From contig NZ_JAHWXK010000001.1 of assembly GCF_023091155.1 (NCBI RefSeq), positions 2,294,001-2,358,000 on the forward strand: 64,000 bases of DNA, written 5' to 3'. The translations under genes were made by a program, and so were the position numbers. The notes below the pieces were generated by a model. The model saw nothing but the letters and a program-made list of their open reading frames with translations, was not told the DNA's origin and ran no database searches. Source of the DNA: Microbacterium sufflavum (GTDB lineage: Bacteria; Actinomycetota; Actinomycetes; Actinomycetales; Microbacteriaceae). This document shows positions 23,760 through 32,192 of this stretch, piece by piece. The first letter of the stretch is position 1. Every line of letters starts with the position of its first letter.

Positions 23760-24782
23760 TCAGCCGGCCGGTTCCAGCTGCACCACGAGCGCGCGGTGAT
23801 CGCTGCCACCGGCGTCGTCCAGGACGACGGACCCCGTCGGGCGCCAGTTCGGAGAGGCCATCACGTGGTCGATGGGGGCCCCGGCCAGCGCGGGCAGGGA
23901 GCTGGGCCACGTGCCGGACAGACCGTTGCCCGTGCGAGAGGCGACGTCGCGGCAATAGCCCATGTCGCCCCCCTCCACGCCGAGCGACGCCATGTGGTCG
24001 ACCGTGGCGTTGAAGTCACCCGCGAGGATGAAGTCGCCCGCCGGGCACTGGTCGGCGATCCACTGCAGGTCGCTCTGCCACTGCTGCATCTCCTCCATGC
24101 GCGGAGCGACCGCGTGCACGGCCACGATCGTCGGCCCGTCGCCGTCCACCGGCATCAGCACGACGCTCGGCACGGACCCGGTGTTGCTGCTGCCGTCCCT
24201 GGCGGACTCGATCACGGAGTACTCGCCCAGCTCGGGAGCGACCAGCACGGTCGTCTGCCACGACTGCGGGCCGTTCGGCACGTCGGGCCGGAACTGCACG
24301 TGGTGCACCCACATCGGGTGCCCCTGCTCCCGCAGCATCAACGCGATGCGCTCGCCGACCGCCTCGGTGGTCTCCGGCAGAGCGACGACGTCGGCACCCT
24401 GCTCCAGGATCCGTCGTGCGATCTCCTCCGCGGGAACGGCCTCGCCCGCCGTGTTCCAGGTCAGCACCCGCAGGCTGCTGTCGGTCGCGGCGGGGAGGGT
24501 GGCGCCGGTGAAGCCGCGCGTCGCGCCGATCACCCCGGTGGCCCCGGCACCCAGCAGCGCCACGATCAGGATCGACGCCGCGAACCCTCGGAGCGGCCGG
24601 GCCAGCAGCAGCAGGAGCGCCAGCACCGCGACGACGAGGAGCGCGCCGAGCACCAGGCCGCGGGCGGCGACCAGCTGCGCGAACGGGTGGGTCTGCTCGA
24701 GGCGGAAGAACTGCGGCCACACCACGATGGCCGTCGCGATCGCGAACAGCACGGTGAACAGGATCCCCAGGAGACGAAACAT
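23760..24782 (-). CDS. Membrane-anchored endonuclease/exonuclease/phosphatase-fold protein
   Basis: 340 residues. Three N-terminal hydrophobic segments (about 2-22, 37-60 and 67-88) place the catalytic domain outside the membrane. The EEP fold is recognisable by LRVLTWNTAG (metal Asn), LPETTEAVG (metal Glu), ILAGDFNATVDH (Asp, Asn) and GSDHRALVVQL (His, with the preceding Ser-Asp). The family includes nucleases, sphingomyelinases and phosphoinositide phosphatases, and a Gram-positive membrane version of unknown substrate is common. The ATG lies 7 bases after a TAGGCT box; AGGGG abuts the ATG too closely to be a ribosome site. Confidence 0.85.
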   Translation of the reverse strand: MFRLLGILFTVLFAIATAIVVWPQFFRLEQTHPFAQLVAARGLVLGALLVVAVLALLLLLARPLRGFAASILIVALLGAGATGVIGATRGFTGATLPAATDSSLRVLTWNTAGEAVPAEEIARRILEQGADVVALPETTEAVGERIALMLREQGHPMWVHHVQFRPDVPNGPQSWQTTVLVAPELGEYSVIESARDGSSNTGSVPSVVLMPVDGDGPTIVAVHAVAPRMEEMQQWQSDLQWIADQCPAGDFILAGDFNATVDHMASLGVEGGDMGYCRDVASRTGNGLSGTWPSSLPALAGAPIDHVMASPNWRPTGSVVLDDAGGSDHRALVVQLEPAG

Positions 24783-24789
24783 CCCCTCC

Positions 24790-24795
24790 AGCCTA
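24790..24795 (-). promoter_or_regulatory. -10 box of leaderless promoter for the EEP gene
   Basis: On the minus strand TAGGCT ends 7 bases before the ATG at 24782. Confidence 0.55.
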
Positions 24796-24868
24796 GAAGC
24801 GACGCCTGTGAAAGCCCTGCCGCGACGCCGATCAGCGCGGCTGCGGATCCGCGGGTCCCGGCGCTCGC

Positions 24869-24874
24869 TACGCT
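24869..24874 (+). promoter_or_regulatory. -10 box of leaderless promoter for the PHP gene
   Basis: TACGCT ends 6 bases before ATG 24881. It is divergent from the EEP promoter 75 bases away. Confidence 0.55.
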
Positions 24875-24880
24875 CGGAGG

Positions 24881-25753
24881 ATGCCCGCCGCGTCACACAG
24901 GTTCGCCGGTCCCGCCGACCTGCACCTGCACTCCAACCACTCCGACGGCACGGAGTCGCCCGCCGAGGTGATGCGGCAGGTGTACGCGCACGGTGTCCGC
25001 ACGGCCGCACTGACCGATCACGACCGCACCACCGGCTGGACCGAGGCGGGCGACGCGGCGGTCGCCCTCGGCATGACGTTCCTGCCCGGAATGGAGCTCT
25101 CCGCCAAGCACGAGTGGCGCAGCGTGCACGTGCTGGGCTACCTCTTCGACCCGGACGACGCCGCGCTGCGCGCCGAGACGAACCGCATCCGCGACGACCG
25201 GATCGGACGGGCCGAGCGCATCGTGCGCAACATCGGTCGCGACTACGACCTGCAGTGGGACGACGTCGTCGCCCAGACCACGCTCGACGCTACGGTCGGC
25301 CGACCGCATATCGCCGACGCCCTCGTCGCGCGCGGCATCGTGCGGGATCGCACCGAAGCGTTCGACGGCATCCTGCACCCGCGCGAGGGCTACTACGAAC
25401 CCCACTACGCCCCCGATCCGCTCACCGCCGTGCGCCTCATCACCGCCGCGGGCGGGGTGGCCGTCATCGCCCATCCCGTCACGGCCGGCCGCGACCGCAT
25501 GATGCCCGTGGCGTACATCGAACGGCTGATCGACGCGGGGCTCGGCGGCTTCGAGGTGGACCACCGCGAGAACACCGCGCAGGGCAAGACGATGCTGCGC
25601 GAGCTCGCGGCACGGCACGACCTCATCATCACGGGGTCGAGCGACTACCACGGCAGCGGCAAGCCGAACCGCCCGGGGGAGAACACGACGGCCGAGGACA
25701 TGGTGCAGCGCCTCATCGACCGGGCGTCGGGCTCCACACCGCGCTACCCCTGA
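24881..25753 (+). CDS. PHP-domain phosphoesterase
   Basis: 290 residues. PHP metal-binding motifs are in order: DLHLHSNHSDG (motif I, HxH), LTDHDRTTGW (motif II), GMELSAKH, HVLGYLF, IAHPVTAG (His), and SSDYHGSG (Asp-x-His). The insertion between about 100 and 150 (TNRIRDDRIGRAERIVRNI) is typical of 3',5'-nucleoside bisphosphate phosphatases (TrpH/YciV type). It probably degrades pAp or short 5'-phosphorylated RNA; the exact substrate is inference. It ends convergently with a DEAD-box helicase, with a shared terminator. Confidence 0.9.
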   Translation: MPAASHRFAGPADLHLHSNHSDGTESPAEVMRQVYAHGVRTAALTDHDRTTGWTEAGDAAVALGMTFLPGMELSAKHEWRSVHVLGYLFDPDDAALRAETNRIRDDRIGRAERIVRNIGRDYDLQWDDVVAQTTLDATVGRPHIADALVARGIVRDRTEAFDGILHPREGYYEPHYAPDPLTAVRLITAAGGVAVIAHPVTAGRDRMMPVAYIERLIDAGLGGFEVDHRENTAQGKTMLRELAARHDLIITGSSDYHGSGKPNRPGENTTAEDMVQRLIDRASGSTPRYP

Positions 25754-25802
25754 CGACGCGCTGCCGTCGAGTGGCCGTGGCGGCGGGACCCGTGAGGAAC
25801 GA

Positions 25803-25840
25803 CGAGGGGCGCCGCACGGATGACCGTACGGCGCCCCTCG
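25803..25840. terminator. Bidirectional terminator
   Basis: 12-bp inverted repeat (25803-25814 with 25829-25840), extended by an inner ACGG/CCGT pairing, between two converging genes. Confidence 0.75.
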
Positions 25841-25858
25841 GACGATGATGCGGCCGGC

Positions 25859-27382
25859 TCAGGCGCCGGCGACGGGCGCGGCGCCGGCGGCACCGGAGCC
25901 CCCGCGACGACGACGGCGGCGGCGGGCGGGAGCCGGCTTGCCGTCGTGGTGCTCCTTGCCCGCACCGTCGTGCGTACCGGCGCCCTCGGCGCCGCGGTCA
26001 GCGGACGCAGCGGAGGAGCCTTCGGACGCGGTGCCGTCGGCGGCACCCTCGGCGAACGTCGAACCGACCTGGCTCGAGCCCGTGCGGCGGCGGCGACGAC
26101 GACGCGTGCCCGCCTCGCCCGTGCCCTCGGCCGCGGCGTCGGCGGCGCGCTCCGGACGACGGGTGCGCTCGGTCTTGACCGGCTCCTTCTTCGGCGCGGA
26201 GACCAGACGGCCCTTGGTGCCCTCGGGGATGTCGAGGTCGGTGTACAGGTGCGGGCTCGACGAGTACGTCTCGATCGGCTCCGGCTGGCCGAACTCCAGC
26301 GCTCGGTTGATGAGGGCCCACTTGTGCAGGTCCTCCCAGTCGACGAACGTGACCGCGATACCCGTCTTGCCCGCCCGGCCCGTGCGACCCGCGCGGTGGA
26401 GGTACGTCTTCTCCTCATCGGGGATCGTGTGGTTGATCACGTGCGTGACGTCGTCCACGTCGATGCCGCGGGCGGCGACGTCGGTCGCGACCAGCACGTC
26501 CTTCTTGCCCGCCTTGAACGCCGCCATCGACCGCTCGCGCTGGTCCTGACCCATGTCGCCGTGCACGCCGCCCACGTTGAACCCGCGGTCGCTGAGTTCG
26601 TCGACGAGACGCTGAGCGGCCCGCTTGGTGCGGGTGAAGATGACGGTCTTGCCGCGGCCCTCGGCCTGCAGGATGCGGGCGATGACCTCGTCCTTGTCGA
26701 GCGAGTGCGCGCGGTAGACGAGGTGCTTGATGTTGGCCTGCGTGAGACCCTCGTCGGGGTCGTTCGCGCGGATGTGGATCGGGTTGGTCATGAACCGGCG
26801 GGCCAGTGCCACGATCGGTCCGGGCATGGTCGCCGAGAACAGCTGGGTGTGGCGCACGGCCGGGACCTTCTGGAAGATCTTCTCGATGTCGGCGAGGAAG
26901 CCCAGATCGAGCATCTTGTCGGCCTCGTCGAGCACGACCTCGGTCGCGTTCGACAGGTCGAGCAGGCGCTGACCGGCCAGGTCGATCAGACGGCCGGGGG
27001 TGCCGACGACGATCTGCGCGCCCGCCTTGAGCTGGTCGATCTGACCCTCGTAGGCCTTGCCGCCGTAGATGGCGACGACGCTGGTCGAGCGGTTGCTGGT
27101 GAGCAGGTCGATGTCTTCGTACACCTGCACCGCGAGCTCGCGGGTGGGGACGACGATCAGCGCCTTGACGCCGTGCTCCGGGTCCTTCCCGAGCCGCTGC
27201 ACGACGGGGATGCCGAAGCCGAAGGTCTTCCCGGTACCGGTCTTGGCCTGGCCGATGATGTCCTGGCCAGGCAGGCCGAGGGGGATGGTCTGCTCCTGGA
27301 TCGGGAAGGCATCCACGATGCCCTTCGCGGCCAGTGCGTCGACGATGTCCTGATCGATGCCGAGATCGGCGAAAGTTGTCAC
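25859..27382 (-). CDS. DEAD-box RNA helicase with Arg-rich tail
   Basis: 507 residues from the GTG at 27382. All DEAD-box motifs are present: FPIQEQTIPLGLPGQD (Q), AKTGTGKT, PTRELAVQ, LDEADKMLDLGF, LFSATMPG, IFTRTKRAAQRLVDEL, ATDVAARGIDVDDVTHVINHTIP and HRAGRTGRAG. The C-terminal 110 residues contain two Arg-rich blocks (TRRRRRRRTG and ARRRRRRRGG) separated by an Ala/Gly/Ser linker, for RNA binding. Gene order with the ferritin-like gene and DUF3107 matches the RhlE (Rv3211) locus of mycobacteria, from memory. A CAATCT box 7 bases before the GTG may be a leaderless -10; there is no Shine-Dalgarno. Confidence 0.93.
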   Translation of the reverse strand: MTTFADLGIDQDIVDALAAKGIVDAFPIQEQTIPLGLPGQDIIGQAKTGTGKTFGFGIPVVQRLGKDPEHGVKALIVVPTRELAVQVYEDIDLLTSNRSTSVVAIYGGKAYEGQIDQLKAGAQIVVGTPGRLIDLAGQRLLDLSNATEVVLDEADKMLDLGFLADIEKIFQKVPAVRHTQLFSATMPGPIVALARRFMTNPIHIRANDPDEGLTQANIKHLVYRAHSLDKDEVIARILQAEGRGKTVIFTRTKRAAQRLVDELSDRGFNVGGVHGDMGQDQRERSMAAFKAGKKDVLVATDVAARGIDVDDVTHVINHTIPDEEKTYLHRAGRTGRAGKTGIAVTFVDWEDLHKWALINRALEFGQPEPIETYSSSPHLYTDLDIPEGTKGRLVSAPKKEPVKTERTRRPERAADAAAEGTGEAGTRRRRRRRTGSSQVGSTFAEGAADGTASEGSSAASADRGAEGAGTHDGAGKEHHDGKPAPARRRRRRRGGSGAAGAAPVAGA

Positions 27383-27389
27383 TGTTTTC

Positions 27390-27395
27390 AGATTG
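27390..27395 (-). promoter_or_regulatory. Possible -10 box for the helicase at 27382
   Basis: On the minus strand CAATCT ends 7 bases before the GTG; the first base deviates from TAnnnT. Confidence 0.35.
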
Positions 27396-27577
27396 CCTGT
27401 CCGGCGACCCGCGGGGATCGCCACGTAAACGGAGCCACGCCGTCTCTTGTGCCACAGGCGCGGGGCCCCGCTCCGACGGCGGGGACAGGGACAGCCTACC
27501 GGAGCCCCTCTCTCCGCCAGGAAGAAGCGCGGGCCCGAGTATTGTGAACGACGTGGTGGACTCGGGAGGACGGCCTC

Positions 27578-28291
27578 GTGGTTAAGTGGTTCTGGCAGCG
27601 CGACCGTGCGCCGCGGCGCGCCCTCGCACTGCGCAGTCGCGGCGAGCAGGGCGATGCGACCCGGGTCGATTTCGCCGAGCTGGCGCCCGAGCTTCCGCGC
27701 TTCCTCGGTCAGGCCGCCTACCTGCAGCTCGGCTACTTCGAGACGCTGACGCGACTCATCCGCGCGACACCCGAGCTGTCCGAGAAGGAGGCCCTGTCGC
27801 GCGCGGCGGGTGCCGCACTCACCAAGCACCGCGGCATCGTCGACCTGATCGCCGAGCGCGGAGACGACCCCACGCAGCTGATGCTCCCCTTCCGCGAACA
27901 CCTCGACGCGTTCCGCCGCAAGACCATCGGCGCGCGCCCCCGGGAGACGCTCCTCGCCGTGTACATCACCGCGGGCATGCTCGACGACTTCTATCTCGCC
28001 CTCGCGTCCAGCTACGGAGAGCCGGGGCGGCGCGTCGCCGAGATCCTGCGCGAGGACGACGCCAGGCACGAGATCGTCGCGATCATCCAGGAGACGATCG
28101 AGAGCGACGAGGAGTGGCGGTCGCTGCTGTCGATGTGGGCGCGGCGCCTCGTGGGCGACACGATCCTCGTGTGCCGTGCCGCGCTGCGACCCGAACTGCT
28201 CGCCGTCGAGGAGGAGCGCATCGAGCCGGTCTACACCGAGCTCATGGGCGCGCATGCTCGACGCATGGACGCGATGGGCCTCGCCTCCTGA
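27578..28291 (+). CDS. Ferritin-like fold protein
   Basis: 237 residues from GTG 27578, with GGGAGGA 7 bases upstream. It resembles the actinobacterial ferritin-like family (MiaE_2-like, Rv3210c type): a mostly helical protein with helix-borne acidic and His residues such as YLQLGYFETLTRLI, EALSRAAGAALTKHRGIVDLIAERG, YITAGMLDDFYLALASS, REDDARHEIVAIIQETIE and EEERIEPVYTELMGAHARRM. The E..H pairs could bind a di-iron centre; enzymatic activity is not shown. It is divergent from the helicase, an arrangement conserved in actinobacteria. Confidence 0.78.
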   Translation: MVKWFWQRDRAPRRALALRSRGEQGDATRVDFAELAPELPRFLGQAAYLQLGYFETLTRLIRATPELSEKEALSRAAGAALTKHRGIVDLIAERGDDPTQLMLPFREHLDAFRRKTIGARPRETLLAVYITAGMLDDFYLALASSYGEPGRRVAEILREDDARHEIVAIIQETIESDEEWRSLLSMWARRLVGDTILVCRAALRPELLAVEEERIEPVYTELMGAHARRMDAMGLAS

Positions 28292-28309
28292 GCGGGCGGG
28301 CCCGCCGGG

Positions 28310-28597
28310 TCAGATCCCGAGCGCGGCCTTCGTCTCGGCGTCCGAGCGCCGGCGCAGGGCGGTGACCCCGACCGCGACCGCGGCCGAGACCACCACGGAG
28401 CCGAGGATGCTCGCGAGCCAGAGCCACGGGCTGTCCTCGCCGACGCCCGCCCACTGGAGCACGGTGTAGAGGAGCGCCGCGGTGGCGGTGGCGACGGCCG
28501 GAGCCAGGGCCACGCCCCGGAGCTCACGGCCGCCGACGACGTAGTGCACGGCGATGCCGAGCGCGCACGCCGCGATCAGGGCGAGGAGGATGTACAT
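28310..28597 (-). CDS. Small three-helix membrane protein
   Basis: 95 residues, ATG start 6 bases after the DUF3107 stop, so the two are co-transcribed. Three hydrophobic segments (ILLALIAACALGIAVHYVVGG; ALAPAVATATAALLYTVLQWAGV; PWLWLASILGSVVVSAAVAVGVTAL) and a short charged end (RRRSDAETKAALGI). No family recognised and no catalytic residues apparent. Confidence 0.65.
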   Translation of the reverse strand: MYILLALIAACALGIAVHYVVGGRELRGVALAPAVATATAALLYTVLQWAGVGEDSPWLWLASILGSVVVSAAVAVGVTALRRRSDAETKAALGI

Positions 28598-28603
28598 CGG
28601 CGG

Positions 28604-28828
28604 TCAGGCGACGAAGCCGACGCGGCGCGACTCCTCGGTGCCCAGCTCGATGAAGGCGAGGTTCGCGGTCGGCACGATGTAGGAGTTGCCCTTCACATCG
28701 GCGAAGCTCAGGTGGCTCGCGCTCTGCTCCAGCGCCGCGGAGACCTGGGTGCGGACCTCGTCCGCCGAGGCGGCGGTGTCGAAGCTCAGCTCGCGGCCGG
28801 TGTTGATGATGCCGATGCGGATTTCCAC
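28604..28828 (-). CDS. DUF3107 family protein
   Basis: 74 residues from the GTG at 28828, with AAGGAG 5 bases upstream. A compact alpha/beta protein: EIRIGIINTGRELSF, then ADEVRTQVSAALEQ, then LSFADVKGNSYIVPTANLAFIELG and VGFVA. It is nearly universal in actinobacteria (Rv3208A/TB9.4 type), function unknown. A TAGAGT box at the complement of 28860-28865 is a likely -10, giving a leader of about 25-30 bases. Followed directly by a small membrane protein. Confidence 0.9.
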   Translation of the reverse strand: MEIRIGIINTGRELSFDTAASADEVRTQVSAALEQSASHLSFADVKGNSYIVPTANLAFIELGTEESRRVGFVA

Positions 28829-28966
28829 GCGTGCTCCTTGAAGTTCGTCGGACTCGCCAACTCTATCGCGCGGCACCGGGGCCGGATCGGCCGTCGCCGC
28901 CGGTTTCGCCAGCAGCGCACAGCGCGCCCGCGCGGGGCGGGCGACGCCCATGTCGGCCGCTCCCGT

Positions 28967-28972
28967 TAGCGT
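28967..28972 (+). promoter_or_regulatory. -10 box of leaderless promoter for adnA
   Basis: TAGCGT ends 7 bases before ATG 28980. This supports 28980 over the upstream GTG/ATG options as the adnA start. Confidence 0.5.
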
Positions 28973-28979
28973 GGAGGAC

Positions 28980-31900
28980 ATGACTTCGGATGCCGCTCAA
29001 CGTGCCGTGATCATGGCGCCGCCGACCGCGTCCGGCGTCATCATCGGTGCCCCGGGCACCGGCAAGACGACGGTGCTGGTCGACCGCATCGTGCGGCTCA
29101 TCGACGAGGAGGGGCTGCGGCCGGAAGAGGTGCTCGCGCTCACCCCGAGTCGACAGGCCGCGACGGCGCTGCGCGATCGCATCGGCGTGCGCGTGGGACA
29201 GGCGACCCCCGGCCCGCTCGCCCGCTCGCTCGGTTCGTTCGCCTTCCAGCTCGTCCGCGGGGCGATGGTGCGCGAGGGCGCCGAGCCGCCCGCGCTGCTG
29301 ACGGGCGCCGACCAGGACCGCATCATCGCGGAGCTGCTCGCGGGAGACACGGAGGACGGCCGCATCGCCTGGCCCGAGTCGCTCAGCGCCTCCGTGCGGG
29401 CGTCGAGAGGATTCCGGTCGGAGCTGCGCGCGTTCCTGGCCGAGTGCACCGAGCTGGGCGTGCACCCCGAGGAGCTGCGGTCGTCGGGCAACGAGGTGTG
29501 GGCGGCCGCTGCGGAGTTCCTGGTGGAGTACCGCACGGTGCTCGACGCCCTGCGATCGGCCCACCGCGACGCGGCCGACCTGCTCAGCGAGGCGAGCGCG
29601 ATCCTGCGCACGGCCGATGCCGCCACCCTCGGCCCGCTCGCGCCCGTGCGCGCGGTGCTGATCGACGATGCGCAGGAGCTCACGCGCGGGGGCATCGCGG
29701 TCGTCCGGGCACTGCTCGACCGCGGGGTCGCGGTGCTGGCCTTCGGCGACCCCGACATCTCGTCCGGGGCGTTCCGTGGCGCGAGCCCCGAGCTCTTCTC
29801 GCAGCTGGCGGGGGCGCTCGGCGACGTGCACGTGCTCGACGGGGCGCACCGACAGCACGCCGCGCTCACCGCGCTCACCCGCACCGTGACGCAGGCGATC
29901 GGGGTGTCGGGACGCGTGGAGCATCGGCGGGCGCCCGCGCCGCTCGCGGGGGAGGACGAGGCCCCCGTCGTGTCCACCTTCCTCGCGCCGTCGCCCTACG
30001 AGGAGTTCGACCGCATCGCGGGGGTGATGCGCGACTGGCATCTGAGCGACGGAGTGCCGTGGGATCGGATGGCGGTGATCGCCCACGACACCCGTCAGGT
30101 CACCGCCCTGGAGACCGAGCTGGCGGCGCGGGAGATCCCCACGCGAGCCGCCGGGGTGCAGCGACCGCTCGGCAGCGAGGGGATCGTGCGCGACATCGTC
30201 GGGATCGTCCGTCTCGCGCTGACCCCCGACGAGGAGCGGACGGTACAGGCGTGGGAGGACGCACTGCGGACGCCGTTCGGGGGCATGGATGCGATCGCCC
30301 TCCGACGACTCAGGGCGCGGCTGCGGCATCTCGAACTCGCCGGCGGGGGATCGACGCCCGCGCGCGAACTGCTGCGTCAGGCTCTGTCGCAGCCCGCGAC
30401 CCTCACCCTCATCGACGCCCCCGAGTCGCGCACGGCGGAGCGCTTCGCGGAGACGGTCGAGGCGGTCGCCAGGGCCGCCGCGGAGGGCGAGACCATCCAC
30501 GATCTGCTGTGGCGCGTGTGGGAGCAGGCCAGGGCGGTGGACGGTCGCCGGCTGTCGGTGGCGTGGCGGGAGATCTCGCTGCTGCCGACCGGGGCGGAGA
30601 CCGCGCGCTCGCTCGACGCGCTGGTGGCCCTGTTCGACGCGGCCAAGCGGTTCGTGGAGCGCACGCCGAACGAGAAGCCCGAAGTGTTCGTGCGCGACAT
30701 CCTCGACAGCGAGGTCCCGGAGGACACGCTGTCGACGCCGGAGCGTCCCGGCACGGTCACCCTGCTCACCCCCGCGACCGCATTGGGCACGGAGTTCGAC
30801 GCGGTCGTCGTCGCCGGGGTGCAGGACGGCGTCTGGCCCAACGTACGGCTGCGCGGCGGGCTCCTGCAGACGTGGCGGCTCCCCGGGGCGCTCGCCGCCG
30901 CCCGCACCGGTGTGCCCGACGAGCCGCCCGGTGTGCTCGACCGCCGACGGGCGGCCCTGCACGACGAGCTCCGTCTGTTCGTGCGGGCGATCTCGCGCGC
31001 CCGCGGCCGACTGCTGATCACGGCGGTCGACGACGACGACCTCACCCCCAGCCCGTTCTTCGGCTTCCTTCCGCCCCCGGAGCCCCCGGAAAGGCATGCG
31101 TCCGCGGAGCACCCGCTCACCCTGCGGGGCCTGGTCGCGCGCCACCGGCGCACGCTCACCACGGTGACGGCCGAGCCGCTGCGGCGCGAAGCCGCAGCGC
31201 AATTGGCGGTGCTGGCGCGGGAGGGCGTGCCGGGAGCCGACCCGGCCGAGTGGTACGGCGTGCGGCCGGCATCCACGCGGGCTCCGCTGCGCGACCTCGC
31301 GACCTCGGGTGCCCGCGTGTCGCCGTCGGCGGTCGAGTCGTTCGAGGAGTGCGGCCTGAACTGGGTGGTCTCGGCCCTCGGCGGCGACACCGTCATGCCC
31401 CCGACGGCGGGAATCGGCACGATCGTGCACGAGGCCATGGAGCGCGTGCCCGACGGCGACCTCGAGCGCATGCGGGCGATCGTCGCCGAGCACTGGCCGG
31501 AACTCGACTTCGAGACCGAGTGGATCGGACGCAAGGAGCGTCGTCGTGCCGACCTCTTCGTCGACCGGCTGCACACGTATCTCGGCGATGTCGCGCGCGA
31601 CGGAGGCCGGGTGCTCGGCAGCGAGGTCGAGTTCCGGTTCGCGGTCGATGCCCGGGAGGGCGCGGAGGAGCCGACCGTGCATCCGGTCGACGAGGAGCGG
31701 GCACACCGGGCGATCGTGCACGGGTACATCGATCGGGTGGAGTCGTATCCCACCGGTGCGGGTGACCACCCGCACGCGCGAGGACGGGGATGGGAGCGCA
31801 TGACCGGCGACGCCGAGGGCACGACCGTGGTCGTCGACCTCAAGACGGGCAAGACCGACCCGGAGACCGACGGTGCGGTGCGGGAGCATGCGCAGCTCGC

Positions 31901-32192
31901 GGCGTACCAGATCGCCGTGCAACAGGGGCTGGTGCCGGGTGCGACCCCGAGGTCGCTCGGCGGCGCGCGACTCGTGATCGTCTCGAAGACCCTGGCGAAG
32001 AGCGACTACCGCATCGCCCATCAGCACGCGCTCGACGGCGACGCGCGGCGGCAGTTCCTGCAGCGCGTGGCGGAGGTGGCGCGGGGCATGTCGGCCGCGG
32101 GGTTCACGGCCCAGGTCGAGTCGCACTGCGCCGACACGCAGCGCCGCGTGCACCCGTGCCGCATCCACACGGTCCCGGCGGTGAGCTCGTGA
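28980..32192 (+). CDS. adnA: AdnA-like helicase-nuclease subunit
   Basis: 1070 residues. First subunit of the AdnAB heterodimeric helicase-nuclease that resects double-strand breaks in actinobacteria. UvrD-like motor: Walker A IIGAPGTGKTT (about 22-31), TPSRQAATALRDRI (Ia), VRAVLIDDAQEL (II), GAHRQHAALT (IV region), TVTLLTPATALGTEFDAVVVAGVQDGVWPN (V) and a weak motif VI (FVRAISRARGRLLI). A C-terminal RecB-like PD-(D/E)xK nuclease has SAVESFEECGLNW, TIVHEAME, VVDLKTGKTD and REHAQLAAYQIA, with paired Cys in CADTQRRVHPC that could bind an Fe-S cluster with the earlier Cys. The stop overlaps adnB by 4 bases. ATG 28980 is chosen because of the leaderless promoter. Confidence 0.9.
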   Translation: MTSDAAQRAVIMAPPTASGVIIGAPGTGKTTVLVDRIVRLIDEEGLRPEEVLALTPSRQAATALRDRIGVRVGQATPGPLARSLGSFAFQLVRGAMVREGAEPPALLTGADQDRIIAELLAGDTEDGRIAWPESLSASVRASRGFRSELRAFLAECTELGVHPEELRSSGNEVWAAAAEFLVEYRTVLDALRSAHRDAADLLSEASAILRTADAATLGPLAPVRAVLIDDAQELTRGGIAVVRALLDRGVAVLAFGDPDISSGAFRGASPELFSQLAGALGDVHVLDGAHRQHAALTALTRTVTQAIGVSGRVEHRRAPAPLAGEDEAPVVSTFLAPSPYEEFDRIAGVMRDWHLSDGVPWDRMAVIAHDTRQVTALETELAAREIPTRAAGVQRPLGSEGIVRDIVGIVRLALTPDEERTVQAWEDALRTPFGGMDAIALRRLRARLRHLELAGGGSTPARELLRQALSQPATLTLIDAPESRTAERFAETVEAVARAAAEGETIHDLLWRVWEQARAVDGRRLSVAWREISLLPTGAETARSLDALVALFDAAKRFVERTPNEKPEVFVRDILDSEVPEDTLSTPERPGTVTLLTPATALGTEFDAVVVAGVQDGVWPNVRLRGGLLQTWRLPGALAAARTGVPDEPPGVLDRRRAALHDELRLFVRAISRARGRLLITAVDDDDLTPSPFFGFLPPPEPPERHASAEHPLTLRGLVARHRRTLTTVTAEPLRREAAAQLAVLAREGVPGADPAEWYGVRPASTRAPLRDLATSGARVSPSAVESFEECGLNWVVSALGGDTVMPPTAGIGTIVHEAMERVPDGDLERMRAIVAEHWPELDFETEWIGRKERRRADLFVDRLHTYLGDVARDGGRVLGSEVEFRFAVDAREGAEEPTVHPVDEERAHRAIVHGYIDRVESYPTGAGDHPHARGRGWERMTGDAEGTTVVVDLKTGKTDPETDGAVREHAQLAAYQIAVQQGLVPGATPRSLGGARLVIVSKTLAKSDYRIAHQHALDGDARRQFLQRVAEVARGMSAAGFTAQVESHCADTQRRVHPCRIHTVPAVSS

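Noticed and set aside
28863..32168. Very long open frame (1101 codons) on the minus strand opposite adnA
   Set aside because: Composition is His/Arg/Gly-rich with no recognisable motifs, and it is the mirror of the strong third-position GC bias of adnA; the helicase motifs on the plus strand are unambiguous.
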